From positions 36,915-100,914 of the forward strand of contig JAOVVO010000262.1 of assembly GCA_028564675.1 (NCBI GenBank): 64,000 bases of DNA, written 5' to 3'. The notes beneath the pieces were generated by a model, which was not told where the DNA came from, ran no database searches, and was given only the letters and a program-made list of their open reading frames with translations. The position numbers and the translations under genes were made by a program. Each line of letters starts with the position of its first letter. The stretch's first letter is position 1. The DNA comes from Onchocerca lupi (Eukaryota > Nematoda > Chromadorea > Rhabditida > Onchocercidae). Below, piece by piece: positions 52,995 to 63,858 of this stretch.

Positions 52995-53093
52995 ACAGTA
53001 TTTGCAACGAATAAGAACTGACCTGGTTGTAGCTACCCAATCTGACTTCCTGGCTGTCTGCAAAGCATTAAGAGCCTTCGTAAGACGATCCAT
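32679..53093 (-). CDS. HTT: Huntingtin orthologue
   Basis: A very large HEAT-repeat scaffold linked to vesicle/dynein transport and autophagy in other animals. Similarity to vertebrate huntingtin runs collinearly from first to last exon over 20 kb and dozens of exons. The first exon (53,023-53,093) encodes MDRLTKALNALQTARKS, comparable to the human amphipathic start MATLEKLMKAFESLKSF, with no glutamine or proline tract after it. Early exons 52,603-52,680, 52,189-52,309 and 51,820-51,989 join in phase to the exon beginning AIGIHLISALPKILARPEE. The last exon ends HHYVFQ at 32,679. The intron at 43,845-46,192 holds a Helitron. I resolved roughly half of the splice sites exactly; the rest are placed by similarity. 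The start is the only Met that gives the N-terminal helix. Confidence 0.93.
40488..40544. repeat. 57-nt homopolymeric A tract
   Basis: Pure A run on the plus strand inside a huntingtin intron. On the gene strand it is a T run about 10 bases before the acceptor TAATTTTCAG of the next exon. Confidence 0.95.
42748..42777. repeat. 30-nt homopolymeric A tract
   Basis: Pure A run in a huntingtin intron. On the gene strand the T run begins just after the donor GTAATG of the exon ending near 42,784, so this one sits at the 5' side of its intron. Confidence 0.95.
43880..46127 (-). mobile_element. Helitron remnant inside a huntingtin intron
   Basis: About 2.25 kb within the intron 43,845-46,192. The left end is a GC-rich palindromic patch (43,881-43,940, with the inner unit CACGCTTCGCGTG) followed by CTAG and TCTACATAAATAAAAATG. 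The right end is ATTTTTATTTATATAGA. Minus-strand helicase remnants occur at 44,827-45,009 (FKGEDFLIPHIPMI, PMILADMPFQFKRLRFPIQL, ISKAQGQSLEL) and 45,326-45,500 (SGQISLPHNFCN, KEEELVEKVFPDIQ). The flanking exons stay in phase (46,193-46,244 joins 43,577-43,844), so splicing is presumably undisturbed. Three partly degraded GAATG/GTTGTGTC modules repeat near 45,520, 45,800 and 46,030. Confidence 0.85.
46600..53093 (-). other. HTT: Huntingtin N-terminal HEAT block
   Basis: Landmarks in order: NRAVKILFEYINHRNSDLRM; LISALPKILARPEEIVQSAL (human [20 protein letters not shown]); HNEIVVASLEFLEKVV (human HNVVTGALELLQQLF); then serine/acidic-rich exons at 50,110-50,600, probably disordered. Next come FLLSGQCFKLLADSEVRVSH (human [20 protein letters not shown]), MYLLADDDQRVRNAAAKHL (human HLLGDEDPRVRHVAAASL) and SPLSPVRKAF. 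The block ends with ERFIALLVSALNCLACTLE and AMQLFKVLFGSNVAN (human VQQLLKTLFGTNLAS). Confidence 0.9.
52961..52990. repeat. (AT)15 microsatellite
   Basis: Thirty bases of perfect AT repeat in the first huntingtin intron, 33 bp from the exon 1 donor. It is a likely length polymorphism. Confidence 0.95.
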
Positions 53094-53528
53094 CTCACAA
53101 ATTCTTATTTAAATAATCATAAGAAATCCCTACAAAAAAAACTAAACACATAGCCTCCGTGGGAAACATGTTTATAATTACACTGAGCACTTTATCTTAG
53201 AAACATTTAGAAACTAATCACATATCTCCATACTTATAGTAAAAGTTGTCAGTCACATACTCATCCACTCCAATTTTAAACCAGATAATACGACAAGCTC
53301 TTCCAGATACTACTAACGTTCAACAAACAGCTAAATTTTGTCAAAATATCGGAAAAAAAAATTTCTATGGGATAATGACCCATACATTAAGCAGCAACTT
53401 CCACAGAGAAACCACATTTGCTTGCAAAAAGATGACAATTTATAGATTTTATTTCCATACCAAATACAAAGTAAAATTAGGAAATGAGAAGAAAAAAAGA
53501 AGAAATTTGCATGAAGGAATGTGCAAAG
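53094..53528. other. Short ninein-huntingtin spacer
   Basis: Only 435 bp separate the ninein stop (53,529) from the huntingtin ATG (53,093), on the same strand. A plus-strand open frame at 53,246-53,551 has no family match and overlaps the ninein 3' exon, so I treat it as chance. The gap must hold the ninein 3' end and either the huntingtin promoter or an intercistronic region. Confidence 0.55.
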
Positions 53529-56500
53529 TCATAACTGATCACTATCAATAGAATAGATAGAGCGGATAAATCTCCCTAAACGTGATGTCCTTGTCAACTG
53601 ATCACTATATTCTCGAACCAACATTTTCACCAATTCTTTTGATTCTGATAAGCGTGCATTGAGCAAAAAATTCTCCGCTTTAAGTTGCTCTATCCACAAA
53701 ATGTTGGTACTATCACGAGATGTCTTTCGACGTATATACGTATTTCCAGTAGCTAAGCAGTTATCAGCTGGTCGTCCAGCTCGCCAACTTTCAAAACTCT
53801 CCACACAACCAGGAGAGCACTTTGCAAAGAAAGCACGCAGTTCTGTGATTTTTTCACGAGCCGAACAAAGTCGACTGCTCAGTTTTTTGATCTCGTTCTT
53901 CAAATGCGCACGTTCCTGGAGAATATTAGTATTATTCAGTTTTTACAAATAAACAACTTTTCAAATCTTCTATTTGCCTATATTTTCTTCATTTTGATCT
54001 GACTCAAAACTGTTCAATAGAGATGATTTGAAAATTCGGTATCTCGAAATTACTTCTCAATATCATTATTCAGAATAACATTTTTTTTAAATCCTACATC
54101 CTACATCAGTGACAATGCTACCTAACAATTATTTCAATAATTTCATAACAACGGCAATTTATTTGAAACAGACCAAGACGGAACAAAATACATCAAAAAA
54201 TAAAAAAATAAAATGCTTACTTCAGCTGTACTATCAGCACTAGATAAGACATCCTCAAAGCCACTTTCGGCGATATTATTATCACCTGCTACTGCTGCAT
54301 GGATCTGCTTTAACTTTATCTTTATCATTTCATAATGGGAGCACTTGCCGTGTACCATCCAGACATTCTACAACGCAATCAATCAGAGTTATGATTCAAA
54401 GGTAACTGCTGTAATAAATATATGGAAATATCTGCAGTTAGTTGACCGAAAATAGAAATCATGTCAAGTTTTTCGGATAAGAAATAATAAGATCGTAACA
54501 CTTTTACCTTGCAAAATGCTTTTGACAGTAGCGATGTTTTCTCTATATTCAGCATATCAATATCATTATTTCGGTTAAACAAAGAATCACTATTTTTTCT
54601 GCAAAATAAATGTAAAAGTTAAACCAAATGTGAGGAGCTGGCATTTGGTAATCGTAAAACTGATCAAACACTATGACCAAATTTTGCCGCAAGAAACACT
54701 TGTATTATTAATAATAGTTCATTCTGCTCTTCTATTATCTCCATATTCCTTTAACTTTCATATCTTCATGTTGATTTATATTTACGTCCACGTCCATTAA
54801 AATTGAAAATCGCTGCATATTGGTATATATATAAGACATGAAAATTAATAGTAGAAAATTGTTATTTCTTTTGTGATTTCTCATTTTTTATATCTTTTTT
54901 CATTTAGTTCAAGAGTTTACCGGAACTCCTCCGTCAAGACATTGAATTTTAGTGGTTTAAAGATGGAAAAAGATTGCGTTGAGCCATGCGTCGGAATGCT
55001 TTTCATATCATCAATAGCACTGCTTTCGCCGTTGTATTGCTAAACAACAATTAATTAAGATTTAAAGTTGAATGATTAATGTCTGTCTCAGCTATTTACT
55101 ATTCTCAAATAACATTCGAATGTTTTTTCTATTTTTTTTTTTCGTTAGACAAGAAGTGTGAAAACAAAATTTCGTCTATTTAATTACTTATATATGATTT
55201 CATGTCTGAAAATTGTAAGCAAAATAAAATCTTTACCTCACATGCATGGGCAAACAATCGAGAATCGTCAGATACTGATGGAGACATGACCGTTTTTAAG
55301 CGACTCAATTCGCATTCAAATTCTTCCTGTAAAACGAAATTTCGATATATGCCCTTTTTCAAATACGACTTTTCTGAAAATGATTTATTGTATCTGATCT
55401 TAAAATATATATTTATGAACGACAATGGAATTCAGAAAAATTCGACAAGAAAACACAGAAAGTTGCCTGCAGTCGATCGATCATTTTCATTTTTTCCTCC
55501 GCAAATTTTCGCTCTAAAATATTTCTTTCGGTAACCAATTTTATTTGAAACTGGCGCCGTTCTTTCTCGAAACTAAACAGTATGTGAACAATGAAGTGAA
55601 AAAAAAAGAAGGAAATTCAATTTCCTAAAGTTCCTTACTTTGTGAAGCACTGTCTGACCTTAGACGACTTCGTGAAAGTTTGCTAAAATTTCATGGCGTC
55701 CAGAAAGAGCAAATTATGCACTCCTTATAAAGAATATGTTTTCAAATATATTCCTGATTTTAAATTGAAAATGCGAGACTCTGAACACTGAATTCAATAA
55801 TTCCTAACAATAAAAGTTGCCTTAGTGTAATTTGTCGCTGTTGATCAGTTAACGCATCCGCAAGAGTCTTATTAGCTGAATGCTTTAAAGCTGCAATCTC
55901 TTTTCGATGTTGTTCTTTGATTTGTTCTATCATACTATATTGCTGATCCTCCATCAAACCTTGCTTAAGCTTTTTATTGAGTCCAACATCTGATGCCCTT
56001 TCTTTGTCTCTTTTTGCATTCGCTACCCATTCATCTAAATTACTACTGACTTGGTGAAAATCGAGATATTCTCATTACTCTTTTGGTAAAAACTGAAGAT
56101 GCTCAAATTTTTTCTGCGATTTTGATACGTTTATTTTTAAATTAAAAATAAAATTACTTTTTAAAAAGATATTTTAAAAAGAAATGAGTTTTAAATATAA
56201 CTAACATACTTGACGACGAATTTTCTATAACCCTAGCAATTCGATCATGCCGACGTTTTCGTTCCTTAACTTTCAACAAGCGACGTTTTCTGGATCTCAC
56301 GAAGATGGACTCTGGTTCACTTTCCATCTCTAAATAACTGATGTCACGATTTGGAAAATAACTTTTATTCTAATAACAATTTAGCAAATTACAGAATAAA
56401 TTTGAGTAACATCTCATTAGTAGATAAGACCAAAGAATGCATTACCCGAAAGTGTACCAATTGGTTTGCCTTCTCTGCGTCTTTTTAAAGCCAATATTTC

Positions 56501-59500
56501 CAACCTAAACATGCTAGTCCAGTGTGAATAAAGTGGTTTAACCGTATTTAAATGACCATTGCGCTTTTTTCCGTTACTTATTAATTCTTCTATTTTTTCC
56601 CGCAATCTCTGAAAAAATTTTGTAAAGCGTCACTGCAATAACTGATGGTTGAAACACAAATTTCTTACTTCATTGTATTTGATGGCAATACTCAAAATTC
56701 ACTGAATATTAACTCAAAATGCATAAGTGATTTAAGGTATATCTATGGAATAAATTTCTCAGAAATTCGTTTTACAAATTAAAGAACAAATCTAATCAAG
56801 CTTTGCAACTGCAATAGAAGACTGTTATTTTTCGTTTTTTAAATGAAATCCGTCCCATTTCTTTCATTCCATATTTTCTTCTTAAGTATGTTTTTATGAT
56901 GTATCCTGTGTCCTGAAGAAGTGTTTATCCATACAGTTCCATCAAAAACCTTATTGTGATCAATGAGTAATTCAACGCGATGCCTCAGCATCATCGTTGG
57001 CTGCGTTTCTTCCATTGTTCGCGGTTGTAATGCCTTATTCAGTTCGCTGCGCAAGTGTCGGTTCATTTGCTCCAATTGCTGCATCGCTTCAGATAATTCC
57101 TTGGCTTCTTCTGTAATTCGTGTGCATTGCCGCTCAAGCAACTGCAAACGAGTACGACATGATGATTCATTTTCCCGAAATCGAGCAAGTTCTTCTTCCG
57201 CCTAAAAATAATTCTGCACATCTTTTTCCTCCGTAGTGTTTGTTATGCCTCTGGAAGATTTTTCCCCAGATTAACAATTTTAGGCCAAATTTCTCTAAAA
57301 AACATTCGAAATATTTCGAAATTTCTACATCAATATAGAACATTTTTGAAAAAAACCTTTTCCAATTCAGTTAACAAATCCTTTTTTTCCTGAGAAAATC
57401 GTTCCTCTATTTGACTTATCTTTGTTCGATAACGTTCATCTGAACTCCTACAATAAAAGCGACATTAATTTCTTAAAAACTGATTATTTCCAGTGATGCA
57501 ACAAACAGTTTGAGGAAAAATCCAAACTACATGACATAAATCATTTTCCCACTGTAGGGAAAAAGAGCCAAAAATATTATAAAATAAGATAAAACCAAAC
57601 AAAACTAAGTCATAAAGTGAGATTCTATATACGGATAACAAAAAAAAAAATTATTTCAGTTTCAATGAAAAACAAATAAAACGAACCTAAACCGCTGTTC
57701 ATATGCTTGCTCAATGGAGAGTTGATTCTGCTCTAACTCCTCAATCAGAAGAACATGCCTTTGGTTCGCTTGTTGATACTGTTTGTGAAAATGCTCTGCA
57801 CGTAATTCAGTCTCCTTTAGCGAATACCTAAAACGTAAATTCTTTCACTTTCAAACAAAAATATGTTCTATTTTTAATAAATATTTTTAGAATGTACCTT
57901 AAAAAATGGATGACTGAAAATGATGATAAAAACAGAGGCAGAAAAATTGTTTTAATTGTGAAGCTTACTAATAACAGAGGACAATATTAACATACCTTAT
58001 GTGATCAATGAAAGCATGAAGTGAAAGCAAGGCAACTCGAATGATTATGGAGGCAGTTGGAGCGGCCGCTAAATTACCTAATTGTCGCTCCAAGCTGCTA
58101 CTGAGTGAGATGGCATTGACTGTTCCTTCAAGAGGTTGACCGAAAAGCTAAACAGAATGAAAAAAAGTCACAAGTCGTAAGATAAAATTTTACATTTCTT
58201 TTATCTATGAAAATCCATGATCTTCAACAGTACTCTATTCATTTTACCTTCAAAACATATAAACCCTGCTCAATGCTGATACCGCACGCTCGCCAATGTT
58301 CCAACAATTCCTGGCAACGAACAGTTCTAAAAATTAAGGTGCAATCTTTGTCACTGTTTGTGTGTCGCAATAAGGTTTTGATTAGATATTTTTTAAAAGA
58401 AAGTTCCAACATCTTAACAAACAGACCAAAATTTGGTATGTAAATTCCCGATTACCCAGTGTTAGAAGGATCCAACGCCTCGAACAAATTCACTGAAGGT
58501 ACGAAAGTTTCTGTTATAAAATTCACTTCTTCGCTTAATTGTTTCTGCATATAATACTGAGTTAGGAATTGTGCTAATGTGATATGTCCCATGTGGCTAG
58601 TATCCGCCTGATCAAAAAGCTCATCGATCTCGAATACATCAAGACTGAAAAGTTGTTTTTCAAAAAATATTTCATTTTCAAACTTCAGAGGACTGCACAT
58701 AAAAAGAAACTTTGTACAGAAAAATATTTTACTTTTGCATATAATTGACACTGCATCTAATATTTATGAATTCTGTGAAAGAGATTTTCTCACTAGATTT
58801 TTAAAGTTCACCTGTTTAATTCTGGAGTATTTTTGCACAAAATACGAGCCTCACATCGAGTTAAAAAACCATGAGGCTCAATTCCAAGCTTTGATAAATT
58901 TTTTTTCGCATTGTTTTCAAGATTTTCTGCTATTGTGGTAATGCTGATAATATCTGGCAGCAACTGCAGGAAACGTTCTTTGAAAATCTTCAAATGAATT
59001 TTTTTAAACCACAGGAAATTCTTCCCTTCTCATCTCAACTGATCCTTAATTTTCCTGCTACCAAACTTAGCAATTTCAACTATAAGCGAAGATTGATTGT
59101 TATTGATATTTGTTATGACAGCAATATCCGAAGATTTTTAACATACTTCTACCAGACTCATCAGCCTCGATCAAAGAAATGTCACTTTCCAAATTTTTAT
59201 TTACTCTGATAGGAGTTTAATATCCCACCAGAAAAAAAAAAAAAAAAAAGATTCGTGTTCGCACTCGAATAGAAGCTCCGTACAATAAAGTATACCGTAA
59301 AGTCGACAACTGTACAACCACTGAGTATGCGTTCAAGTATAATATCAGCAAAGGAAGAAAGATTGAGTTGAATGCATAAATCCTGCAGACCTGATGCATC
59401 CAAATGTGTGGCGCCATTTTTCGCGCAACTTAGAAATATCTTCAAAAAACAAGCTTTTCTTTTGCAGTAATTCATTCATAATAAATTCCAATGCCTCCCG

Positions 59501-59599
59501 ACAAAGATCAATATCTTTCGGCACACATTAATGGAAAAAACTTACTCTGTTGAGTTCTTTAATATGAAAATTTTCATCGTCCAGCACCGAAGTTGTCAT
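53529..59599 (-). CDS. Ninein/ninein-like protein with EF-hand-like N-terminus
   Basis: Ninein-family proteins anchor microtubule minus ends at centrosomes and other organising centres. The start exon (59,546-59,599) encodes MTTSVLDDENFHIKELNR and joins in phase 0 to 59,296-59,439, whose HLDASGLQDLCIQLNL matches the first ninein EF-hand unit (…LTELCLKLHL). LGIEPHGFLTRCEARILC matches ninein LGITRDGHLNRKKLVSIC. IDELFDQADTSHMGHITLAQ and ALDPSNTGTVRCQELLEHW follow; the latter keeps Asp1, Ser3, Thr5, Gly6 and Glu12 of a calcium loop, while the others are degenerate. The body is coiled coil. The segment MIEQIKEQHRKEIAALK closely resembles human ninein VIEQMKEQHHRDICCLR. The last exons are 54,221-54,367 and 53,529-53,915, ending IYSIDSDQL. 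Several middle splice sites (55.2-58.2 kb) are approximate. Confidence 0.88.
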
Positions 59600-60118
59600 T
59601 CGTATAGAAGATACATTAGTATATTTCCATATTCAGAAATTAAACGAGTCAAAGACTGAAATTCCGACTTCCGTAGCTATGAGAATGAGGAGAATTTTAA
59701 TTAGTAAAAATGCTTTGCCAAAATGCAACTTCAGCATAAAGAAATTATTTCACATGATTTAATATAAAGATAGATTAATTATACTGCAACATTAAAATAT
59801 GAATTTGAAAAAAAAAAAAAAAAAGCCTAAACAACAAATAGTGCTGCACAAAGAGGGAGAAAGGGAGAGGCTACGAGCTGATTTTAAATCAAGTTTACGG
59901 CATTTAGCTGGCAAACAACATTTGGTCAGCATTTGGCCTGACAGGTTGAAAGACGAGCTCTTCAACATATCGGGCTCTATGGCACAATCCAATCATTAAT
60001 TGGCATCTATGGGCATTAACGGATCAAAATAAACAATCAACCATCCAGTAAAAGAAAGCTATCGCACTTCACCAACAAACGCCCACAAAATTCCGACGTT
60101 CAACTGACATCCTCACGT

Positions 60119-60190
60119 TGCCACACACACATACATGCGTACACACGCATACACACACATATTCATGTGCATGCATTCAGACACGCAGGC
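60119..60190. repeat. Imperfect CA-rich purine/pyrimidine-alternating repeat
   Basis: CACACA, CATACATGCGTACACACGCA and TGTGCATGCATT tracts form a mostly alternating purine-pyrimidine stretch about 520 bp upstream of the ninein start codon. Such sequence can adopt Z-DNA. Whether it regulates anything is unknown. Confidence 0.7.
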
Positions 60191-60781
60191 ACATCACCTC
60201 CACATTACAAACCTTTACCTCTTTTTGCAACAGATCGCGTCCTGCAGAATTTGTGCTACTTGCTAACAATCAGATAATTCTGAGACAAATGGCCTGGTAA
60301 AGCAGTCTGATTTAAATCAGTCGAGTAAACTTGTTGCATGTGTTTGCAACTGTTTCGCGTTGTGATGTCGCTACTTTGTTACAGCCAAAATAAGATAAGC
60401 TAGGAAACTTGACAAATTAAATCTGTCGTTTTATCGTAGCCCGAATGAATTATGTTCGATCAGTTATCCCTTGATTGAAAAAAGAAAGGTGAATGAATTT
60501 AGCTATCACTTCATTGCACAAATCATTAATTAATTGACTCAAACTAAATTTATCCTCCTAAGGAACTTAATATATGCTCCCCCTCACTGCAGACAGGAAT
60601 GTTCGTTGCTGACAAAACAAATGATGATACGAAAACGAATTCAATAAGAAACAAAAGCATACGAGAACTCCTTCGGCCACACTCCAAGTACTGCAATGAA
60701 TGAATGCGTGAAATGAGAGTGAATAAATAGTGAAAATTTGATGGAAAACAAAATTTTGAAAAGTTCAACAACTTGTTGATG

Positions 60782-60783
<2 letters not shown>

Positions 60784-60813
<30 letters not shown>
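60784..60813. repeat. 30-nt homopolymeric A tract
   Basis: Uninterrupted A run on the plus strand in the intergenic region, followed by GAAAAAA and then a T run at about 60,829-60,837. Confidence 0.95.
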
Positions 60814-60815
<2 letters not shown>

Positions 60816-61480
60816 AAAAATGAAAGTTTTTTTTTCATCATAACCCTCCAAAAACAAGAACTGATTCAAGGATTCCAAAAAATTTGCCTATAACAGAAGA
60901 GAGCACGACGTCCCGTTAACAATCAAAAACGTTCCCACCCGCCATTACACTGAGATATTATATCATTAGAAAATCAGCAATCTAGAGATAGATGCGACCC
61001 AATACACAAAAATATTTCAAACTGGTGTCACAATTGCCACTGACAGCTTTTATTTTGTTCATTGCACACAAAACAATCAAAAATGACATCAAATCCTGAA
61101 TTTTCCCATTGTAAAATCAAAAGCTTACTAGTCTCGCAAAAATTAGGAGATTTGAAATGTCGCAACAACTCTATTTGACTTTACCTATTTTCGAAGCTAA
61201 ACTTGCCATGATCATTTCTGAAATTATACTGAACTGCATTTCAGATGTTTTTAGAAGATCCCCATTTCAGGAATGATGTCTCCAATCAAAATTTACTTAA
61301 TCTTCATTAATTGTGATGTAAATATTTGAAAAAGAGAACTTCGATTGCAAGACTAAGTACGGCAAAGTCAACAACTTCCAGGTCAGACGATCATCCACAA
61401 CGCAATCGTTTAAGAATGCAATATACAAAAATCATCCCTAAATATTTTATTCAGCAGTGCACAGTTTTGAAGTAATAAGT

Positions 61481-63858
61481 TCACAACTTTTTTAGCAAAT
61501 GAGAACGAAAAATAACGTTGTGCGCTTTAGTAAATATATTAGCCATACGCATTTGTGATACTTGAGGGGTTGCCGCAATGACACATTCGTCGAATTTTTG
61601 ATTTGCGACATCGTCTGCAATATGCGGAATCGCGTTGATTATTTCTGGAGCGCTAGTCACCTGTAAAAAGTGATCAAAAATTGAACGACAAATAATATGA
61701 CTTGAATTCGAAAAAAAATAATGGCATATGCTTTCGCATTTCGAATAATAAAATCACAATAAATCACCTTCCGACGGATCCATTCACGAAAAATACCGGT
61801 TTCAACAAACCATTCTGTAAAGCGTCGAGCAGATTTAGATGTGTGTGAGGCGACCAGCTGAGCCTTGCTAATCCGAATCGATTCAAAATCACCATTTGAT
61901 TCGGCGATAAATGCCGCATAAAAGCTACAACCTTTGTAGGGCCAAATTAGAGCTGCAAACCATGACAGCATTGCCTGAAAGCTTTTTTGACATGAAACAA
62001 ATTTCGCCAACTTATTTATAAAAACACTTTTTAAAAGATGGAATCAAAAAAACTGCCTCCTCACTTTTCTCCGTTTAAAACCTGACTGGTTCACATTCCA
62101 GTACACCAGAAGTTATGTTCCACTCCAAAACAAAAACTAACTTTCTGAAGCAAAAAATCAGCGCGAGAGCTTTCACCAACAGCGACAGCTTCTTTGAGTT
62201 TTGTGATAAGATTTACTGCAAGCTTTCTGGGTATCAAAAGTTTCTCACATAATGCGAATGCGTTTTTTGCTTTAAAATCGACATTCTCATTTGCAGCACA
62301 CAGTTTGGTTAGTTGTGGCACAAATATACCGCCGTCAAGATCGACTATAACAAGGTCGTCCTCAAAACAAAGCATCTAATATTTTCGAAATCATAACCAG
62401 TTCATGTTTGTGAAGAAATTTCTCAGGATCGACAGCGAGAAATTTCTAATGACTTGTGAAATCTACCTGGATGAGATCATCAGTGCACCGACTCTTGTCC
62501 TTGACAACTAAAGCTTTCAATTTATACATGTTTGTCCTAAAATTTATTCCAGATTAAATAGTACTGCTGCTTCAGAAAAGTGACCAAACTGATTGCATCA
62601 ATAAATTAAAATGCTAATACCACAAATGTCGCAAAGAAAAAGGACAATAAACGTCCTAACCTCAGTAACCCTATGAGATACGGTGTAGGAGAATTTACTA
62701 TTTCTAACAAAGAATCTGGCAAAACCGGAATTAATGTGTAAGGCCATGAAAATGGATGCAATAAACAAGCGATTGATTGAACTGCATGGCATACGCACTG
62801 CACCTGAAAGTATTTCGTAAGGAATCTTGGACTTATTTTTAGAAATAATGTAGAAATCACTCCCATATGTTCATTATTCTCTTTTTTTTTTTGTTTTACG
62901 GTATTTCATCCTTTTGAAATCTAAGTTGGAAACATGGCTTCCTTATTTCTACTCGCTAATTACATAGGCAACTGAGAAATTACCGAGTCACCAGCTATAA
63001 TAACTCGTTGCTCAGCCAATAAAGCTCCAATTACAGCAACTGTAACTTCTGGACCCATTCGCCGCACAAATGCAGAACAATCTGACTGACCCAGTATGGG
63101 GCCCTGCCCTCGGATTACTATATTTCGGTTGGTACCATCTTTCACTTTTTCGAAAATATGCAAAGAACTACCTGAAATGAGATACTAACTTTTAGTGGCT
63201 GTAATTCAGTACGAGAGTGAAGTTATTTCAAAATATAAGAAATTTAAAATCTTTCCTAAACTTGAAAATTATAGTCTGCTAAGAAAGTCTAAGATTTTAA
63301 CCATCAGTAGGAAATGTGCATCGATAAACAACATCGAGAAAATTCTTCAATCTTTCCATACTATCATGCAGATAATACACACATTCTCGAGCAAGCGCGA
63401 GATAAAATAGTGGTGCATGAATCGGTGAAATGATGGCAAAAACTTCGGGCAAATCACCTTCTTTTGAACAATTGGCTGTAAAGAAACTTGTTTTCAATTA
63501 TCAACGGCATAATATCATTTGTAAACCAGAAACATAATTGAACTTGATTTTTTAGGGAATGTAATGACATTACTTGCAAGATTGAAATAAAACAGTATAA
63601 TTGATTGCCCTTAGATATACAGGTTGTTAATAAATTCTTACGATGGGGAAATCATTACATAATATTTTGCAGTACAGACAAGGAAAAGTTATAAATATAA
63701 ATAAGTTGCAAATGTTAAGAAAGATGATATGATTTTTTAAAAAATGAAGAAACAAAAAGAAAATATCTTCAGTTGTGAAAAAAATATCGAAAACAATACC
63801 TTGTTCGCGATTCGCTTCGTGCCGTCTTATCAAATGACGAACACAGTATGCGAAAGTT
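61481..63858 (-). CDS. DENN-domain protein (DENND2-like), 5' partial
   Basis: DENN proteins are Rab guanine-nucleotide exchange factors acting in membrane traffic. Eight in-phase exons: 63800-63858, 63302-63475, 62984-63171, 62661-62803, 62467-62536, 62142-62375, 61768-61974 and 61481-61660. The uDENN part shows TFAYCVRHLIRRHE and DLPEVFAIISPIHAPLFYLA. The central DENN shows VIGALLAEQRVIIAGDS, HPFSWPYTLIPVLPDSLLEI and NSPTPYLIGLL, then DDLVIVDLDGG. The dDENN part shows SHTSKSARRFTEWFVETGIF, close to SHTSRSVRHFLDLFMETQMF of DENND2 proteins. The C-terminus (…RSHLLKKL) is complete at 61,481. The exon at 63,858 starts in phase 2, so more exons lie upstream and any N-terminal extension is unseen. 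Assignment to DENND2 rather than DENND1 or another subfamily is by local similarity only. Confidence 0.88.

Larger units (their letters stand above)
59600..61480. other. Spacer between DENN and ninein genes
   Basis: About 1.9 kb without a supported gene. It holds a CA/TG-rich alternating stretch at about 60,119-60,190, a 30-nt A tract at 60,784-60,813, and an A run near 59,810-59,824. The left part should include the ninein promoter and the right end the 3' untranslated region of the DENN gene. Open frames here are low-complexity or chance. Confidence 0.5.

Noticed and set aside
53246..53551. 101-residue plus-strand open frame between ninein and huntingtin
   Set aside because: Overlaps the ninein terminal exon on the other strand and has no domain or splice support.
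55440..55470. Possible GC donor (CTGCAG then GCAACT) in the ninein gene
   Set aside because: A GT donor nine bases further on (TGT then GTTTTC) also fits the frame, so a second GC-AG intron is not established.
55634..55678. Small candidate ninein exon (KLSRSRLRSDSASQ)
   Set aside because: Its exit phase does not match the next exon, whereas direct splicing from the 55,8xx exon to the one at about 55,573 does.
59799..59999. Overlapping 66-residue open frames on both strands
   Set aside because: Both depend on an A/T run and have no coding signature; they lie in the ninein upstream region.
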